Shown: one piece after another, positions 12,944 through 25,146 of the stretch
Position numbering within the stretch: the first letter of the stretch is position 1
How the letters are laid out: each line of letters begins with the position of its first letter
Assembly: GCA_016801845.1 (NCBI GenBank)
Contig: CM028920.1
Span: 8,593,501-8,657,500, forward strand
Direction: 5' to 3'
Source: Polydactylus sextarius
Lineage: Eukaryota > Chordata > Actinopteri > Polynemidae
DNA: 64,000 nucleotides
The notes under the pieces: generated by a model
What the model was told of the DNA's origin: nothing
The model's database searches: none
The model's input: only the letters and a program-made list of their open reading frames with translations
Program-made: the position numbers and the translations under genes

Positions 12944-15900
12944 ACAACAACAGGCGCTACCTGTATTTCTTTCATCAAGCACTTAATGCAAAAGTGAAGT
13001 TCTCTGTACTTACTGCGGTTACAGAGATGGCAGGCGTGGTGCTGCGACTGGTTGTGCACCCTCATGTGATCTGTGATGTAAGCGGCAGACAGGAGCTTCC
13101 CACAGATGTGGCAGGGGACCTTCTCCTCATGGCGGATCATGTGTGCACGCAAACGATCCTTCGTGGCAAAACTGGACTCACAGGTCTGAAAAAAAAAAAA
13201 CAAACAGAAGGAGAGAGGTAACTCATGAGCGATTGTTGCTTACAGGTCAACAGATATCTGCATGAGGTGAAGACTCAGAAAAAAGTGTAATGTAAGAATA
13301 ATTTTCCTTCATTTGACACTGTTGAATAGGCAAAAAAAAAACAAAGTGAGGATATGACTCAAGGTGAATGTGACGTACCGGACATTTAAAAGGTCTCTCT
13401 GATGAGTGCACCTGTCTGACGTGACTGTTGAGATGATCGGGCCTTTTTTTGGGAAAGACAGAAACAAAGGAAACGTGTTATTTGAGCTTCTAAAGTTTTC
13501 CGCTAACGTCAAAACCATTTCAGAGCATTACCTGGAGAAGGCCTTTCCACAGTGAGGGCAGACGTAGGGTTTCTCCACACCACCCTGGTGGGAGCGCACG
13601 TGGTGGCTCATCCGGTCCTTCCTCTTAAAGCGCTGCTGGCAGATGGGACAGGAGAACGGCTTCTCGTCCGAGTGGGACAGCCGGTGGCGGTTGAGGTGGT
13701 AGACGTCGCGGAAGGCCTTCCCACATGTCTCACATGCATGGTTCTTCCTCACCGGGTTGGGGTTGGGATTTGTGGGACGCTGGGGTGAAACAGACAAGCA
13801 AATAAAAGACACTACAGAGTTTAGATTGGGTGGATTTCTGTTATTTACACACACACACACACACACAGAAACACATTTAGTTTTAAGTATTTTGATATTT
13901 TCATATCTTTTGTTGAAATCATGCAAATGCACACTGATGTTTTTTTTGCCAGATCAAATGTTAGGTCGACTACTTCTACGTCTGTTTTCACACCGTTTGT
14001 GTTACAGAGAACATGCAGGGGAGCGTAGGGGGGCTTCTAGCACGCTGTTTCTCAAACTGGGGACCAGAGCCAAACACTGGTATTGATTTCACTGGTCCCT
14101 GAACTCAAAACTGATATTTATTCAAACTTCACATCCAGGAGAGTTGAATCAAGCAATAACAGAAGATGGTTTAACCATTCTCATGGCCAAGCAGCTTCAG
14201 AAACAACATGCTTGAAGGTTTTGGGGTTGTCGACAGCCATCTCCACAAGGCCCTGACCCACCTGTACTGTCGCCCCTGTGGCCATGACGACAGCAGCAGG
14301 AGGCGGAGCATGGGGGTTAACACTAGCCATTACGTTTGGCATGGCAACCCCTTCACCATCCTGACTACCCAGGGGAGGCTGCTGCGCACCCACCAGCACG
14401 CCGGGAGGGGCGAGAGGCGGAGGAGCGGAGAGGTGTAGCAGGGAGAGTGGAACAGTAGGCCTCTCCGCCCTCCCTCCGGCCCCCACCGCCATCACCGACG
14501 GGGCCGCCACTGCCACCGCCACCGCCACCTGGCCGGCTGCTCCCTCCTTTGCCCCCTCCGCCTGCTCTCTGGCCCTGTCCTTCATGCGTACCCCAGTGTG
14601 GACCGACTGGTGCCGCCGCAGGTTGTAGTTGTTCTTGAACTGCTTGTTGCAGATGGCACAGATGTGGGGCACGCGTGCTGGCCGAGACACTGGCTTCACT
14701 GGACCAGAGGGAGGCGGGAGACAAAACAGAAATAAATCAGTCAATTCATTTAATTTCTGCACTCCCACTTTTATAACCGTACAATACTCAACAATACAGT
14801 GATCACTCATCATATCGCTCTTCGTCTCTCTCTCTTTGATACATCACGTGTTTTTTGTGGCTGGTATATGTTTATATCACAGTAGTTTTCATTATATTAT
14901 ATGTACGGGGAGGATTTATAAAGGCTTAATAAAATAAAATAAATATATAGTTCCTGCTTTGCAGATTTTCACCTTTCGCAGGGGGTTGCTAACCTAACCC
15001 CCACAATGAGCATTCTGTTTCTCAGATGCAAATTTGCAAATGTTTGCAATCAAAAAGGTGAAAAAAAAACAGTGAATTCTTAGTATTTTGGCTTAAAAAC
15101 TTGATGACAGTCTATAGCTATAACTAATGGATTAATTAGCTCAACTCATTCCAAGTTTCAACATTGGTCAAAAAAGATTACGTCACTATTGAAACGTTGT
15201 TAGTTATACACATACTTTTACATTTTTACTTATAGAATTAAAAACGAAACATGCACCTGCTGCTGAATGTGCCGTGTGCTGGTCGGTTAAGTAACTCGAC
15301 TGTATTTCTTTTAAACACTGGGCACCGGGTAGGAGAATCTGTCATCTGCCTGAATTTAATACTAAAGGTGTAACTTTCCATCAGATCAGTGATAAACAAT
15401 CTAATCTTACTGATGCAAAGTGAAAACATATTGTCATGAGTGTCATTAAATATGAGCGAAAGGAATACTTTTTAAAAGCGTAGCACTTTTTATTACTCTT
15501 ATTGTTACGTCTGGAAGATCTCCGAGGTAAAAGTGTCAAATCATTTTTGTGATATTAAGTGATTAAGTTAAAATGTATATATGATATGATATCGTATTAA
15601 TTGCAGAAAGAATCGAATCGAATCAAAATCGCACCATGACAGACTATCATCTCGTTGACGTAACATGTGATTTTACACCTCTACCTAACATCGACACTGG
15701 ACAATCTCAATCATATTTAGATGATATTTGTGAGTGAGGTGCAGGGTCCCTCACCGGGCAGGGGTTCCTCACTGAGAGCAGCAGTGTCCACAGTCGAGGG
15801 AGGCTGTGCTATGTGCTCTGTGGGTGGGGTTTGGGGAGAACTCGTATGCACTTGCATGAGCTCTGATTGGAGGCTCCCCTCCACTTGGTTTTGGGTGGGA

Positions 15901-16166
15901 GTATTCTGGAGAAGCAAGTAGAAAGGCCATCACCAAAAAAAAGTAAACACAAGTCACAGCATTTATCTCGAGGTGCAACGTTTTTTTTTGTCACACAAGA
16001 TGTGGAGATGTGTGGAGAGGGATAGGGGAAGCTGAGGAAATGAGCTGGAAGTCTTGGTTAGGAAAAAAAAAAACACAAAAGAGAGAAGCAGAGACACAAA
16101 AACAAGACGAGAAGAGGCCAGTAAGTAGCCTACCTGGAAGAGAAAATTGCTCCAAGCAGCATCCAT
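11912..16166 (-). CDS. maz: MYC-associated zinc finger protein, 7 coding exons
   Basis: This is a nuclear C2H2 transcription factor that by family knowledge binds G-rich GGGAGGG sites and helps organise promoters and chromatin. Coding exons are 16134-16166, 15755-15905, 14262-14698, 13532-13779, 13379-13442, 13014-13185 and 11912-12255 (1449 nt, 482 residues, phases consistent). Exon 1 encodes only MDAAWSNFLFQ, matching an alternative MAZ N-terminus. Exon 2 carries STVDTAAL, a MAZ signature. A first finger (C75/C78...H91/H95) precedes an Ala/Val/Pro-rich linker. Then come consecutive fingers from KNHACETCGKAFRDVYHLNRH through FKRKDRMSHH, AFSRPDHLNSH, SSFATKDRLRAH and KLLSAAYITDH. A further finger is split across exons 6/7, and a last one reads HLCGVHCKTPTQLQGH. 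VEZF1 shares finger sequence, but STVDTAAL, PDHLNSHVRQVH and the C-terminal fingers favour MAZ. GA repeats flank exon 7 on both sides. Confidence 0.93.
12881..12941. repeat. (GA)n microsatellite in the last maz intron
   Basis: A pure GA run of about 30 units lies about 70 nt past the donor of maz exon 13014-13185 in the direction of transcription. It is essentially the same length as the GA run at 11429-11489. Confidence 0.97.
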
Positions 16167-17240
16167 TTTGCGCCACAGAGATGGAGATTATAAAGTCAGT
16201 TCCTGATTGAGATTGAGGTCGAGGACGACGACGACAGCAGCAGCAGCAGCAGCAGGAGTCTTTGCATGGTTTGGATCGAGCCAACACCGATGATCGAGGC
16301 GCACACGAGGCCGCCTGCCCCGCTGCAAAAACGACGACGCTTGTGGATTCTCGCGGAAAAAAAACCCGAAATGTGAATAAAATCGTCTGCGTAAATCTGC
16401 TTTGTTATTTATAATCATTGAGGTAGCTCTAAATGCTGTCAATTAAAAACAAACAAACAAACCAAAGAAGAAAAAAAAAAAAAATGCAAGCAGCTGTTGA
16501 GTTAACGCAGGCTGCCAGCTCTAACACAGGCCTGCTCCGCTCTCACTTTGGTTTTTCTAACTTTAATTCATCAAACACTTAAAAAAAATCTCACTTTCTA
16601 TTTTGTTTTGTTTTTTTTTTGTAAAAAAAAAAAAAAAAAAAAAATCAAAAAAACTCCCACAACATCACACAACTAAACTGCTTCCCACACCTGGTATAAA
16701 AAATAAAAATGTGAAAAAATAAAAATAAAAAAATCGCATATTAACACTATTACACTTTAGCATTTAACAACAACCATTCTACGGGAAATAGATGCGATTT
16801 TTTTTTTTACGCAAGAGAACAAATATGGGTTATAACAAACGCATCTCATAACACAGCAGGTCATGCTTTGTTTTTAATTTATGGATCTATTTTTCCGATC
16901 CCCCCTCCACCCCCAATAGGCCAATCGGGTGTTTGTCGAAGCCTCGTTGTTGGATTCAAGCCCTGACCCCGGCGAGCGGCGCTCTCGCCGGGCCGCAGCC
17001 TATCGCTCCACCTCGGCCGTTCAGCTGCGAGGATGTCATCTTTCTTTTTTTATCGCCCGCTCTCCCTCCTCCCTCCCTGTCTCTTTCTTCCTTTTCTTTT
17101 TTAATTCCTCTTTCTTCTCCCCCTCCTCTCCTTTTTCCTCGCACCGCTATGTCCCACTTGCTCTTAAAGGGATAGGGTTTCCTCTTTGGACACCCCCCTC
17201 TCATTTCCGTCTCCCTCGGCGGAGTCTGTCCTCTCCCCTT
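16167..17240 (-). promoter_or_regulatory. maz 5' UTR and probable promoter with CCCTCCC (MAZ-type) sites
   Basis: Upstream of the maz start, sequence becomes GC- and CpG-rich between about 16890 and 17250, in contrast to AT-rich DNA beyond it. It holds CCAAT boxes at about 16912 and 16921. A 9-bp inverted repeat has arms at 16968-16976 and 16984-16992. A pyrimidine block at 17061-17080 includes CCCTCCC at 17071-17077; its complement GGGAGGG is the MAZ consensus. Further CT-rich stretches run to about 17130. Start site and promoter activity are inferred, not shown. Confidence 0.5.
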
Positions 17241-20200
17241 CCTTCCTGGGATATTTTTGGCCGACGCAAAATACGGGTACGGTAATTTTATTTTTCCTTT
17301 CTCTGTTGTTTTTTATTTCTTCGTCAAATCAACTGGAGCAGTTTCTCCTGCAGCGCAAGGAAAAAAAAGAGTGAGAGAAAAAAAAAAACAGAAATAAACA
17401 GAATGAGTTTCTATTAAAGCAGAGATGACAGACGCATCTTAAAGGGCAGTGACGCACAGATCCTCCCAGTCAGCCCATAATAATGATGTCAGAGTCAGAT
17501 ATAGCACAGGACGAATAGCAGCACAGGATACACACACACAATAGATGAGGATCGACGAGGATAGTCTGCATTAATAAATAAATAAATAAATAAAAATGAT
17601 AATATAATATAGTTTATACTTAGTCTATAGTTTATTTTATTATAAACAATAAATTAAACCTGAAAAACCATTAGTTTACAAACCAGCTGCTACTTTGATT
17701 ATTTTATATATTTTTTTTTAAGAGAATTGTTTTTAAAAGTCAAAATCAACTAAATTCACCGGTTCCAGCTTCTCTCATGTGAATATTTGCTTATTTTCAA
17801 AATCAGAAATTATCAATAAAATGTGAGAAAATTATTATTATTATTATATTTGAATATATCATTGCAATTGTTTATATTTAAATCACTATCTTATTAGTAT
17901 GTTATGAATTATTTTATTTAATAATTATTTTTATTTAATAATACATAATATGGGAAAAAAAATAAAATAAAATTGACCAAATGTTTCACTGAGAAAATTA
18001 GTTTAATAATAAAACAATAATCCTTGGTTATAGCTCGCAAAATGTTTTTTTTTTTTAATCTAAATAATAAAAAATAATAATATGTTTTGATCAACCTTAT
18101 TATTATAATTGTTTACTCTCCTGCTTTCCTACCAGATTTTATTTCTATATTGAAAAAAAAACACAGATTCGCTGATAATTCAAATAATCTAATGTTGCAC
18201 CTAATAACCATTTTTTTAAAAAATGTATAAACAATAATAACACGTGTTAACAAAATTATAATAATAAAAAGCCAGAGATTTTCCTCAGCAAATGTTCACA
18301 TTTAAGAAAAACTGGAACAAGGACTTTCTGGGCATTTTTATTTAAAAAGAAAAAAAAAAACTAAATTATTAGTGAATTTCTGTCATTTTAATTATATGTT
18401 TACCAGTGTGAAGTACATCAAATCCAGACAAGTTAATGTGTTAATATCAATTTATTATCTTTTTTGTTTTAAATTACTTTTAAAGCACCCCATTTCTTTT
18501 CCAATACATGTGTTCAGACCCTTCATCCTTCTCCTCCTCAAGCTTGGAATCGCTTGATTTGAATATTTAATAATGATTTCAACCCCCGACCCCATTGCCC
18601 CCCACCCCTACCCCCCAAAAAACACAGACAAATCTGCGTTGTTTCTTCGTCCTCCATCTTCCATCTTCAATCCAGGCTCGACGCGGGAACCGAGACTCCC
18701 CCTCCTGCTCTCACACCACAAAATAAGCAAAAAATAATAATAAAAAAAAAAAACTTAAAAAATGAAATAAATAAAAAAACAGCCTCTGACACTGACAACA
18801 ACCTGTCTACAAACACTACCACACTGATTCCCCCCAACACGAAGGCCGTCTCGAACCCGCCAGTCTTAGTTTATATAAGGAGTTTATGCATGCACTGAGA
18901 TTCCAACCAAGCATAAAGTAGTAGGTTATACAGGGAATTGTCTTGAGCTGGTGTTTCTGAGTCATACAAACAGCAGGGTGATTATCTTTTTTTTGTTTGT
19001 TTGTTTGTTTTCTTCTCTTTTTTTCAAGTAAAATGATTAAAAAAAAAAAAAAAAAAAAGTCCAGTCATTTTGTGATTTTCCCTTTCAAGTAAGTGACAAC
19101 CCATTTGAGAGAAAACATCATCTCTCTGGGCTTCAGAAGCATCATGTTCATCCTGCTCATGAAACACTGATCGGTGTCTTTTCTTTTCTTTTCTTTTTTT
19201 CTTTCCGTGTGAGGACAGGCTGCTCCGGTCACTGCTGCTACGCCGGCACAAGAGGGTGCACGTTCACTAGCAGCTCAGTCGACACCCGTTCCTCTCACTT
19301 TTCCTTCTTCTTCTTCTTCTACTTCTTCTTCTTCGCACACTTCCAGCTTGTCACACTGGTCGTGTGCTGCTCCCCTCAGCGGACTGACTATCAACACGGA
19401 TTGTAGTGCACTCTCTTTCCTGAACTCAATAAAGATAAATAAAATAATAATAATAAATATAATTATAATAATAGTAATAATAACTAACTTTTACATTCCA
19501 GTGGCCAATTGTAAAACCTTTTGTTTGTTTGTTTTGTTTTTCCATAAGAGTCCAGAGAGGAGGAGGTCAGAGTTCACGTGAATAGTTGGGTGTCGCTGTT
19601 GTAAGAGTGTCTTTTAAAATTCACTTGTTGTCTTAAAAAAAGTGGCAATATAATAACTAGACTTTTACCGCTCAACACACATACATAAATCATTAACAAT
19701 TATTAATAATCCCTTATTAATAATCATTAATACCTTGAACACACACCATACCTGACAATGCAACAGTTTTTGTTTTTTTTAGTTTAGTTTTTTTTTTTTT
19801 TATCATCGATTTTTTTTTTGTTTGTTTGTTTGTTTTTACAGTCAAAAGTGGGCCCTTTTTCTTCTCGCGAGAAAAAAATGTGAACATGATTACAACAACA
19901 ATTACATCAGGATTAGTTATGTGTAATATTGACACCTATAGAAAATGCAGTCGGAGTTGTTGCTCTAAATCTTGAATTCAATACTCATTTGAATATATCA
20001 AAATTACTATCATTATCTTTGTTTACGCTATAAAACCAAATGACTTGTTTGTCTTTTTTTTTTTTGTTGTTTTTTTTATGTTTTGTTTTTTGTTTTTTTT
20101 AATATTCCCATAAATATGTACAGTAAAGATCAAAAAATGTGGGACACGTGATCTTAAATGCCAGTGAAACTTGGACAGGTACGGTACATTTTCAAATGTG

Positions 20201-21392
20201 TTTGGTCATGTTTACAAATGTTTTTTTTGTTTTGTTTTGTTTGTTTGTTTTTTTTGTTTTTTTTGTACATCTATCTCATGCATTGGAGTGACTCCCATAG
20301 ACACCTATGTTGTTTAGATATTCAATATGTCATGGATGCCAGAAAGCTTTTTTTTTTTTTCTCTTCTTGTGTATTTGTACATGTCCTCACAAACGCAAAC
20401 GTGTCTCCTCGTCTCAGCTGCATTTTTTTTTTTCTTTAGAACAGAGTCTCTTGTCTTTACAAACATTCGGTGTATTCATATTCGGTTTTGAAATCATCTT
20501 GCAGTCATCAAATAAAAACTTTGATGGCACGACATCCCTTTAAGAACCCCTTAAAGGCATTGGTGACGTTCCAAGCAACTTGTTTTTGTTTTTAAACACT
20601 TGATACAAAAAAAAAAAAAAGAAAGAAAAAAGAAAACTCAACAAAACATAACCTGTTGTAAATCAATAAAAAGTCTCAGTCTGTAGAGACTGAAGTAACC
20701 CATCGTTTGTGATTCTCTCACTTTTTTTTCCCCTTCTGGAGCCCAAGTTGTGAGTTGCTTGCTAGATAATATCTGAACATTACAGACTACATACAAGTTA
20801 CATACACAATGCAAAAGAAAACTTTCCCTATTTATTCCCCCCCGTCCTCTCTCTTTCTCCATTCCGGCAAAGAACATCATAGAAGAAGACATGGCTGCCG
20901 TCCCCCCTCTGTCTCTTTTCTCTCTGCAGCTCTGGGAGGGAAAAAAAAAGGCTACACGTCCTTCCTTTCACACGTCCTATCTCACTTTTATACAGGTGGT
21001 AACAAAGATAAAAACATTAAACACAAACCTCCTCTTTTTTTCTTTTCTTTTTAAATCAACATCACCCAAATCCGGTGGTATTACAGGTGGTTACGGTCCC
21101 TACATCCCTCTTTTATACCTGTGAGAATGGGAGAAAATCTCTCTAACCACCCTGAGTCTAAAGAAGCAGGGTGCAGCTCAATAATGTCAGTTTGTCCTCT
21201 CATCTCTTTGCCTTCCCGTGCATTAAAAGGAAAAAAATCCTCTGCATTTCAGCTACTCTGAGAGTTGAGAAAGAAAGAACACAAGGCAAAGTGGCAAGCT
21301 GAGAGTATTGAGATGCAACCTGTGATAGCTACCTTCCTAAATCACTCCCTCCCTTCGCTTTACCACCCTGTCCACTCTCTTCCTCCTGCTGT
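17241..21392. other. AT-rich intergenic sequence and probable taok2 3' UTR
   Basis: No coding sequence is recognised. About 17500-18560 is very AT-rich with AATA and ATT repeats. From about 18600 to 21392 the DNA lies downstream of the beta-type taok2 stop and may be its long 3' UTR. It holds T-rich homopolymers and a TTC run near 19303-19335. A minus-strand AATAAA (TTTATT at 20831-20836) is a possible polyadenylation signal but unconfirmed. Confidence 0.4.
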
Positions 21393-24300
21393 CTAAGAGT
21401 AGGAGAGATGGGAGCCGTTAGAGATATGAGAAGTAACTGAGGTGCTTCGACTCAGGACGCCATCGCTGCCCCCGGCGCCTCCGGGTCCCCCACCGGACGC
21501 CGTCCTCCTCAGAGGTTGGGGGCTATTCCTCAGGGCCATCAGACTCGGGGCACCACGCACACCCAGCCCGCCGCCGCCGTATATCCCTCCCTGCGAGGAG
21601 GAGGAGGAAGAGGATGAAGAGGACGGGCCAGAGATGGAGGGAGGGGCGGGCGGAGGAGGAGGTAGTATGGCCAGGGACTGAGAGGAGGAGCGTGAGGGCA
21701 GGTGATGGGAGAAGGGCAGGGGGTGTGGGTGGGCCAGGTCGCCGCCGGAGCCTCGCACTCCGGCCCACTCCCGCTCCCTCTCCTTCTCCCGCTCCCTATC
21801 TCGATCCCGCTCCCGCTCGCGGTACAGCTGTGGCGTGCTCTGGTGGTGGTAGTGCTGAGGCAGGTGGTGGCGCTGGTGGTGGGAGGAAGACGAGGAGGAG
21901 GAGGATGAAGAGGAGGCTGAGGAGCGGGACGAGTGGTGCACCTCCCTCCCATCCCGCCCCAGACCCAGAGCCATTCCCAAGCCGTGGGAGGAAGAAGAGG
22001 ACTCGCTCCTGCGGTCGCCTGCTCCGCTCCCGCTGCCGATGCCGCTGCTGCTGCTGCTGTTGTGGCTGCGCCGCGAGTGCTGCTGCTGGGGCATGTTCTG
22101 CGGGTGTATGCCGTGGCTCCAGTGGCCGGCGGAGCGGGAGCTGGAGGGCGGGGCGTTGGAGTAACCCTGCTTGGGGTAAGCCTCACTGGGGATCCCCGTC
22201 AGCGCCATGTTGCTGAAGCCCAGACGCAAGCTCTCTGCGTCGAAGGACTCGATCTCGCTGGCCTGCCGCTCCAGGAGGGTGCGGATGCGTTCAGAGCGCT
22301 CGTTCTGCAGGGACAGCATCTCCTCCTCGATCTAGAGGAGCAGGACACGAAAACACAATGTTATTTCCTCCTTTAAGGTGCACTATGGAAGTCTGGTAGC
22401 TTTTTCTCTATGAAGGTTCTCCTACAGCCTCGGAGTAAGATGCACAATACGTAACAAAACATTTAATTCAACAGAAAGAGGTGTGTTGAGTGCCCACTGG
22501 CACTGCAAACGTTGCGCTGGTGAACTTACCCTTTGTGAATCCAACAACAACCTTATAAATGTGCTTTTTCCGCCAAGAGACGCTTCATTCTCCCCGTAAG
22601 GAATCATTTAACCATAACAGTGACTACGAAGCTGCTACATTAACCTACAACTCTAACATGGTGCACCTTTAAACTGTAGCATAATTTAACACTTTACGAA
22701 TAAAAATTTCATTTGGAGCTCAAACGATTGGACTGAAAGTTCATTTTGACCATGAAAACCTAAAACGTTCTAATCAGTAGCTCGTGATTCACACAAAGCT
22801 GCTTAGTTGTCGTGGAAATGTAAATAAATGTACTTTTTTGGACCTTGTGCTTGGATCTTTCTGAATTTCCAGTTGTTTTTTTTAGCTAACAATGATGAGA
22901 AGTCCTTAAAGTTTTCACTCAATTTGCTCAGTATGAGAGAAAATAAAAAGTTTGAGTAAACTGTTGAGGCCTGAATCTGAATCCTCCAAAAGCTAACAAT
23001 GCTAATGCTACCATCAGCAGCTGACTGATAACCATCTATATCCAATTTCTTGTCTTTGCTGGATTGTTGCTGCATTTTAAGGCTATTCTCCTTTACTGAA
23101 ACGATTTCCAAACAGCTCTAACCCTCTGCTCCAGCAGGGCGCGGCGGATGGACACTCTCTGCTCCAGGTCCTTGACCTCCCTCTCGTGCTGCGTGTCAGT
23201 GTGGATCTTGATCTTGCTCTGGTAGGCGTTGAGCAGCTCCAGCTCCTGCTGCAGCTGCATACGCAGCACCTTGTACTCCGCTTCCTGGGTCTCATCCAAT
23301 CGCAGCTAAGAGGTGAAAATACAACAACAAAAAAAAAAAAAAAAACAAAAAAAAAAAAAAACAGGAGAGCATTATGCAAAATGGATTTTGCATGTTGTAA
23401 TGAGCCAGAAAAATTGTGCTTCAGTGTTGAGGCGAGGGAAGAGAAAAAGCTTAGAAAGGTTGACAAAAGAGAGAGGGAGATGCTGGAGAGAGCAGAGGAG
23501 AGGATCAGGAGAGTGAGTGACTCTTTGAGTTGAATGAAGTTGAATGAACCATAAATTTCAGAGTAAATGTAAAAAACTAAAAACAACTAAATCAGTTTAA
23601 TTAATGCAATAAATCATTTCAAAACGTGTTGATGTAGAAAAAAAACTGTGGTAAGGTAACCTGAATAAATGAGTATACCATGACAATGTGTTGAGTAAGA
23701 GTTAAACCACTGTGACCTGTGTGTGTTGCCTGTCTTAAAGCCTCGTTCTACAGCACCGATTCAATTTTGTTCCTTCATTAGAAGAATAAATACATGAAGA
23801 AATTAATTGATGATAGGTATATGTTCTCATCTTAAGGCTGAGTTTAATCAGCGCGTGAGACTTGAAGCACGGCAGGAGAAGAAGCGACGGACAAACAAGG
23901 GCAGCAGGGATTTGGCTTACTGGGCTTTACGCTGTACGCTGCTGTGTGAGGTAATTAAAGTGGCACAGGGTGTTATGTCATCGACGGGAACAAGGATCCA
24001 TCTTCTTCCTGCTGCGTTTTTCATTCATTTAAAAGCCTGTGTGTGTGTGTGTGTGTGTGTGTGTGAGTCTAATCATAAGGAGTAGAAGGTGACAGGTCAT
24101 GAATTTGAGATCCTTGTGCTTCTTTAACTTAAGTATTATAACTGTAATCGTTTCCATATTTTTAATGCAAACATAACAAACACTTCATGGTTTCAGCTTA
24201 TTACATTTTTTTTTCGAGCTATTGATTTTATAAAGGCCTCAATCAGTTTATAAAAAATTAAAAATCACCTAAATTCAACCTAACCTATACTGTAAAATAC

Positions 24301-25146
24301 AGCTTACACATTTATTATATCATAAACAGTAATATAATAATAATAATAATATATTACAGTAAAAAGCCAATAGTGACACTCCTTTAAATTGGGTATTTTT
24401 AGTCTTTTTTTGTTTTTTTAAGAGTGGACCATCAGTCCTAGTTGTCATGGCTGTAATTATGAGGTGTAAATTAAGTGTTAATCTGCCTCATGGTCAGTGA
24501 TGGACAAATAAAATAAAATAATTTATGTACAGTCCCTAGAATGAAAACTACAAGGTTTTTTTTTTTAAAGCTGAACTACAGATATGTTTTATTTTTTTTA
24601 AAGCCAAAGCTGTCACCTCTCCTTAAGCTTCCTCTGCTGAGGCAGATGTGACGATGGTTATTTCTTTTAAATATTCGGGGAAAAAAAAGAGGAGGGAGGA
24701 ACTAGAACAGAACTGTTTCACTGCAGGTGAAACAGGAAGGTGTTCATCATCATGGTTTGGAGAAAAGTGGGATATGTGGGTTTAGGTGGAGTTAAACAGT
24801 GAGGGGCCGGGACGAGGCTGGTTGGCGGGCAGACAGGCAGGCAGACAGGCGGGCAGGAAGACCCCCGGGCCGGGCACAGCAGTGGTGGTGTGGTGCGAGT
24901 GTGAAGTGAACGACGTCTCCTTGCCTTACTCACAGCCTGTGTGGACAGCATATCATTGATGGAGTGGTCATACTGCTCGGCCAGGATGGCCAGCTTACGA
25001 GTCTGCTCATCCTTCAGCCGCTTCAGCACGGCCTTGTGGTCCGACTTGGGCGTGTTCTCCAGCAGGTGGTTGCGCAGCGCCTTGTACTGACGGGTTTGGA
25101 TCTTACAGGTGTCCTGGAACTGACGCTTAATCTGAAGCTCTTTGGA
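21393..25146 (-). CDS. taok2: taok2 beta-type C-terminal exons (soluble tail)
   Basis: Three exons, 24934-25146, 23123-23305 and 21393-22331, join in phase 0 to a GTGAGT donor at 31018-31023 inside the long alpha exon (shared part 31024-31263). They encode SKELQIKRQFQDTCKIQTRQ, then LKRLKDEQTRKLAILAEQYD, then a coiled coil with QLQQELELLNAYQSKIK and EQRVSIRRALLEQR. The last exon begins IEEEMLSLQNERSERIRTLL and holds LGFSNMALTGIPSEAY and GHWSHGIHPQNMP, typical of TAOK2. The tail is longer than in mammals, with Ser runs, a His-rich stretch and an RERERDRDRERE block. It ends in RNSPQPLRRTASGG and SRSTSVTSHISNGSHLSYS. The last three exons are 213, 183 and 939 nt, all multiples of three. Confidence 0.93.

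Noticed and set aside
21614..22216. 200-codon plus-strand frame rich in Arg/Gly/Ala
   Set aside because: It is the antisense of the GC-rich taok2 beta tail exon, where stop codons are rare on both strands.
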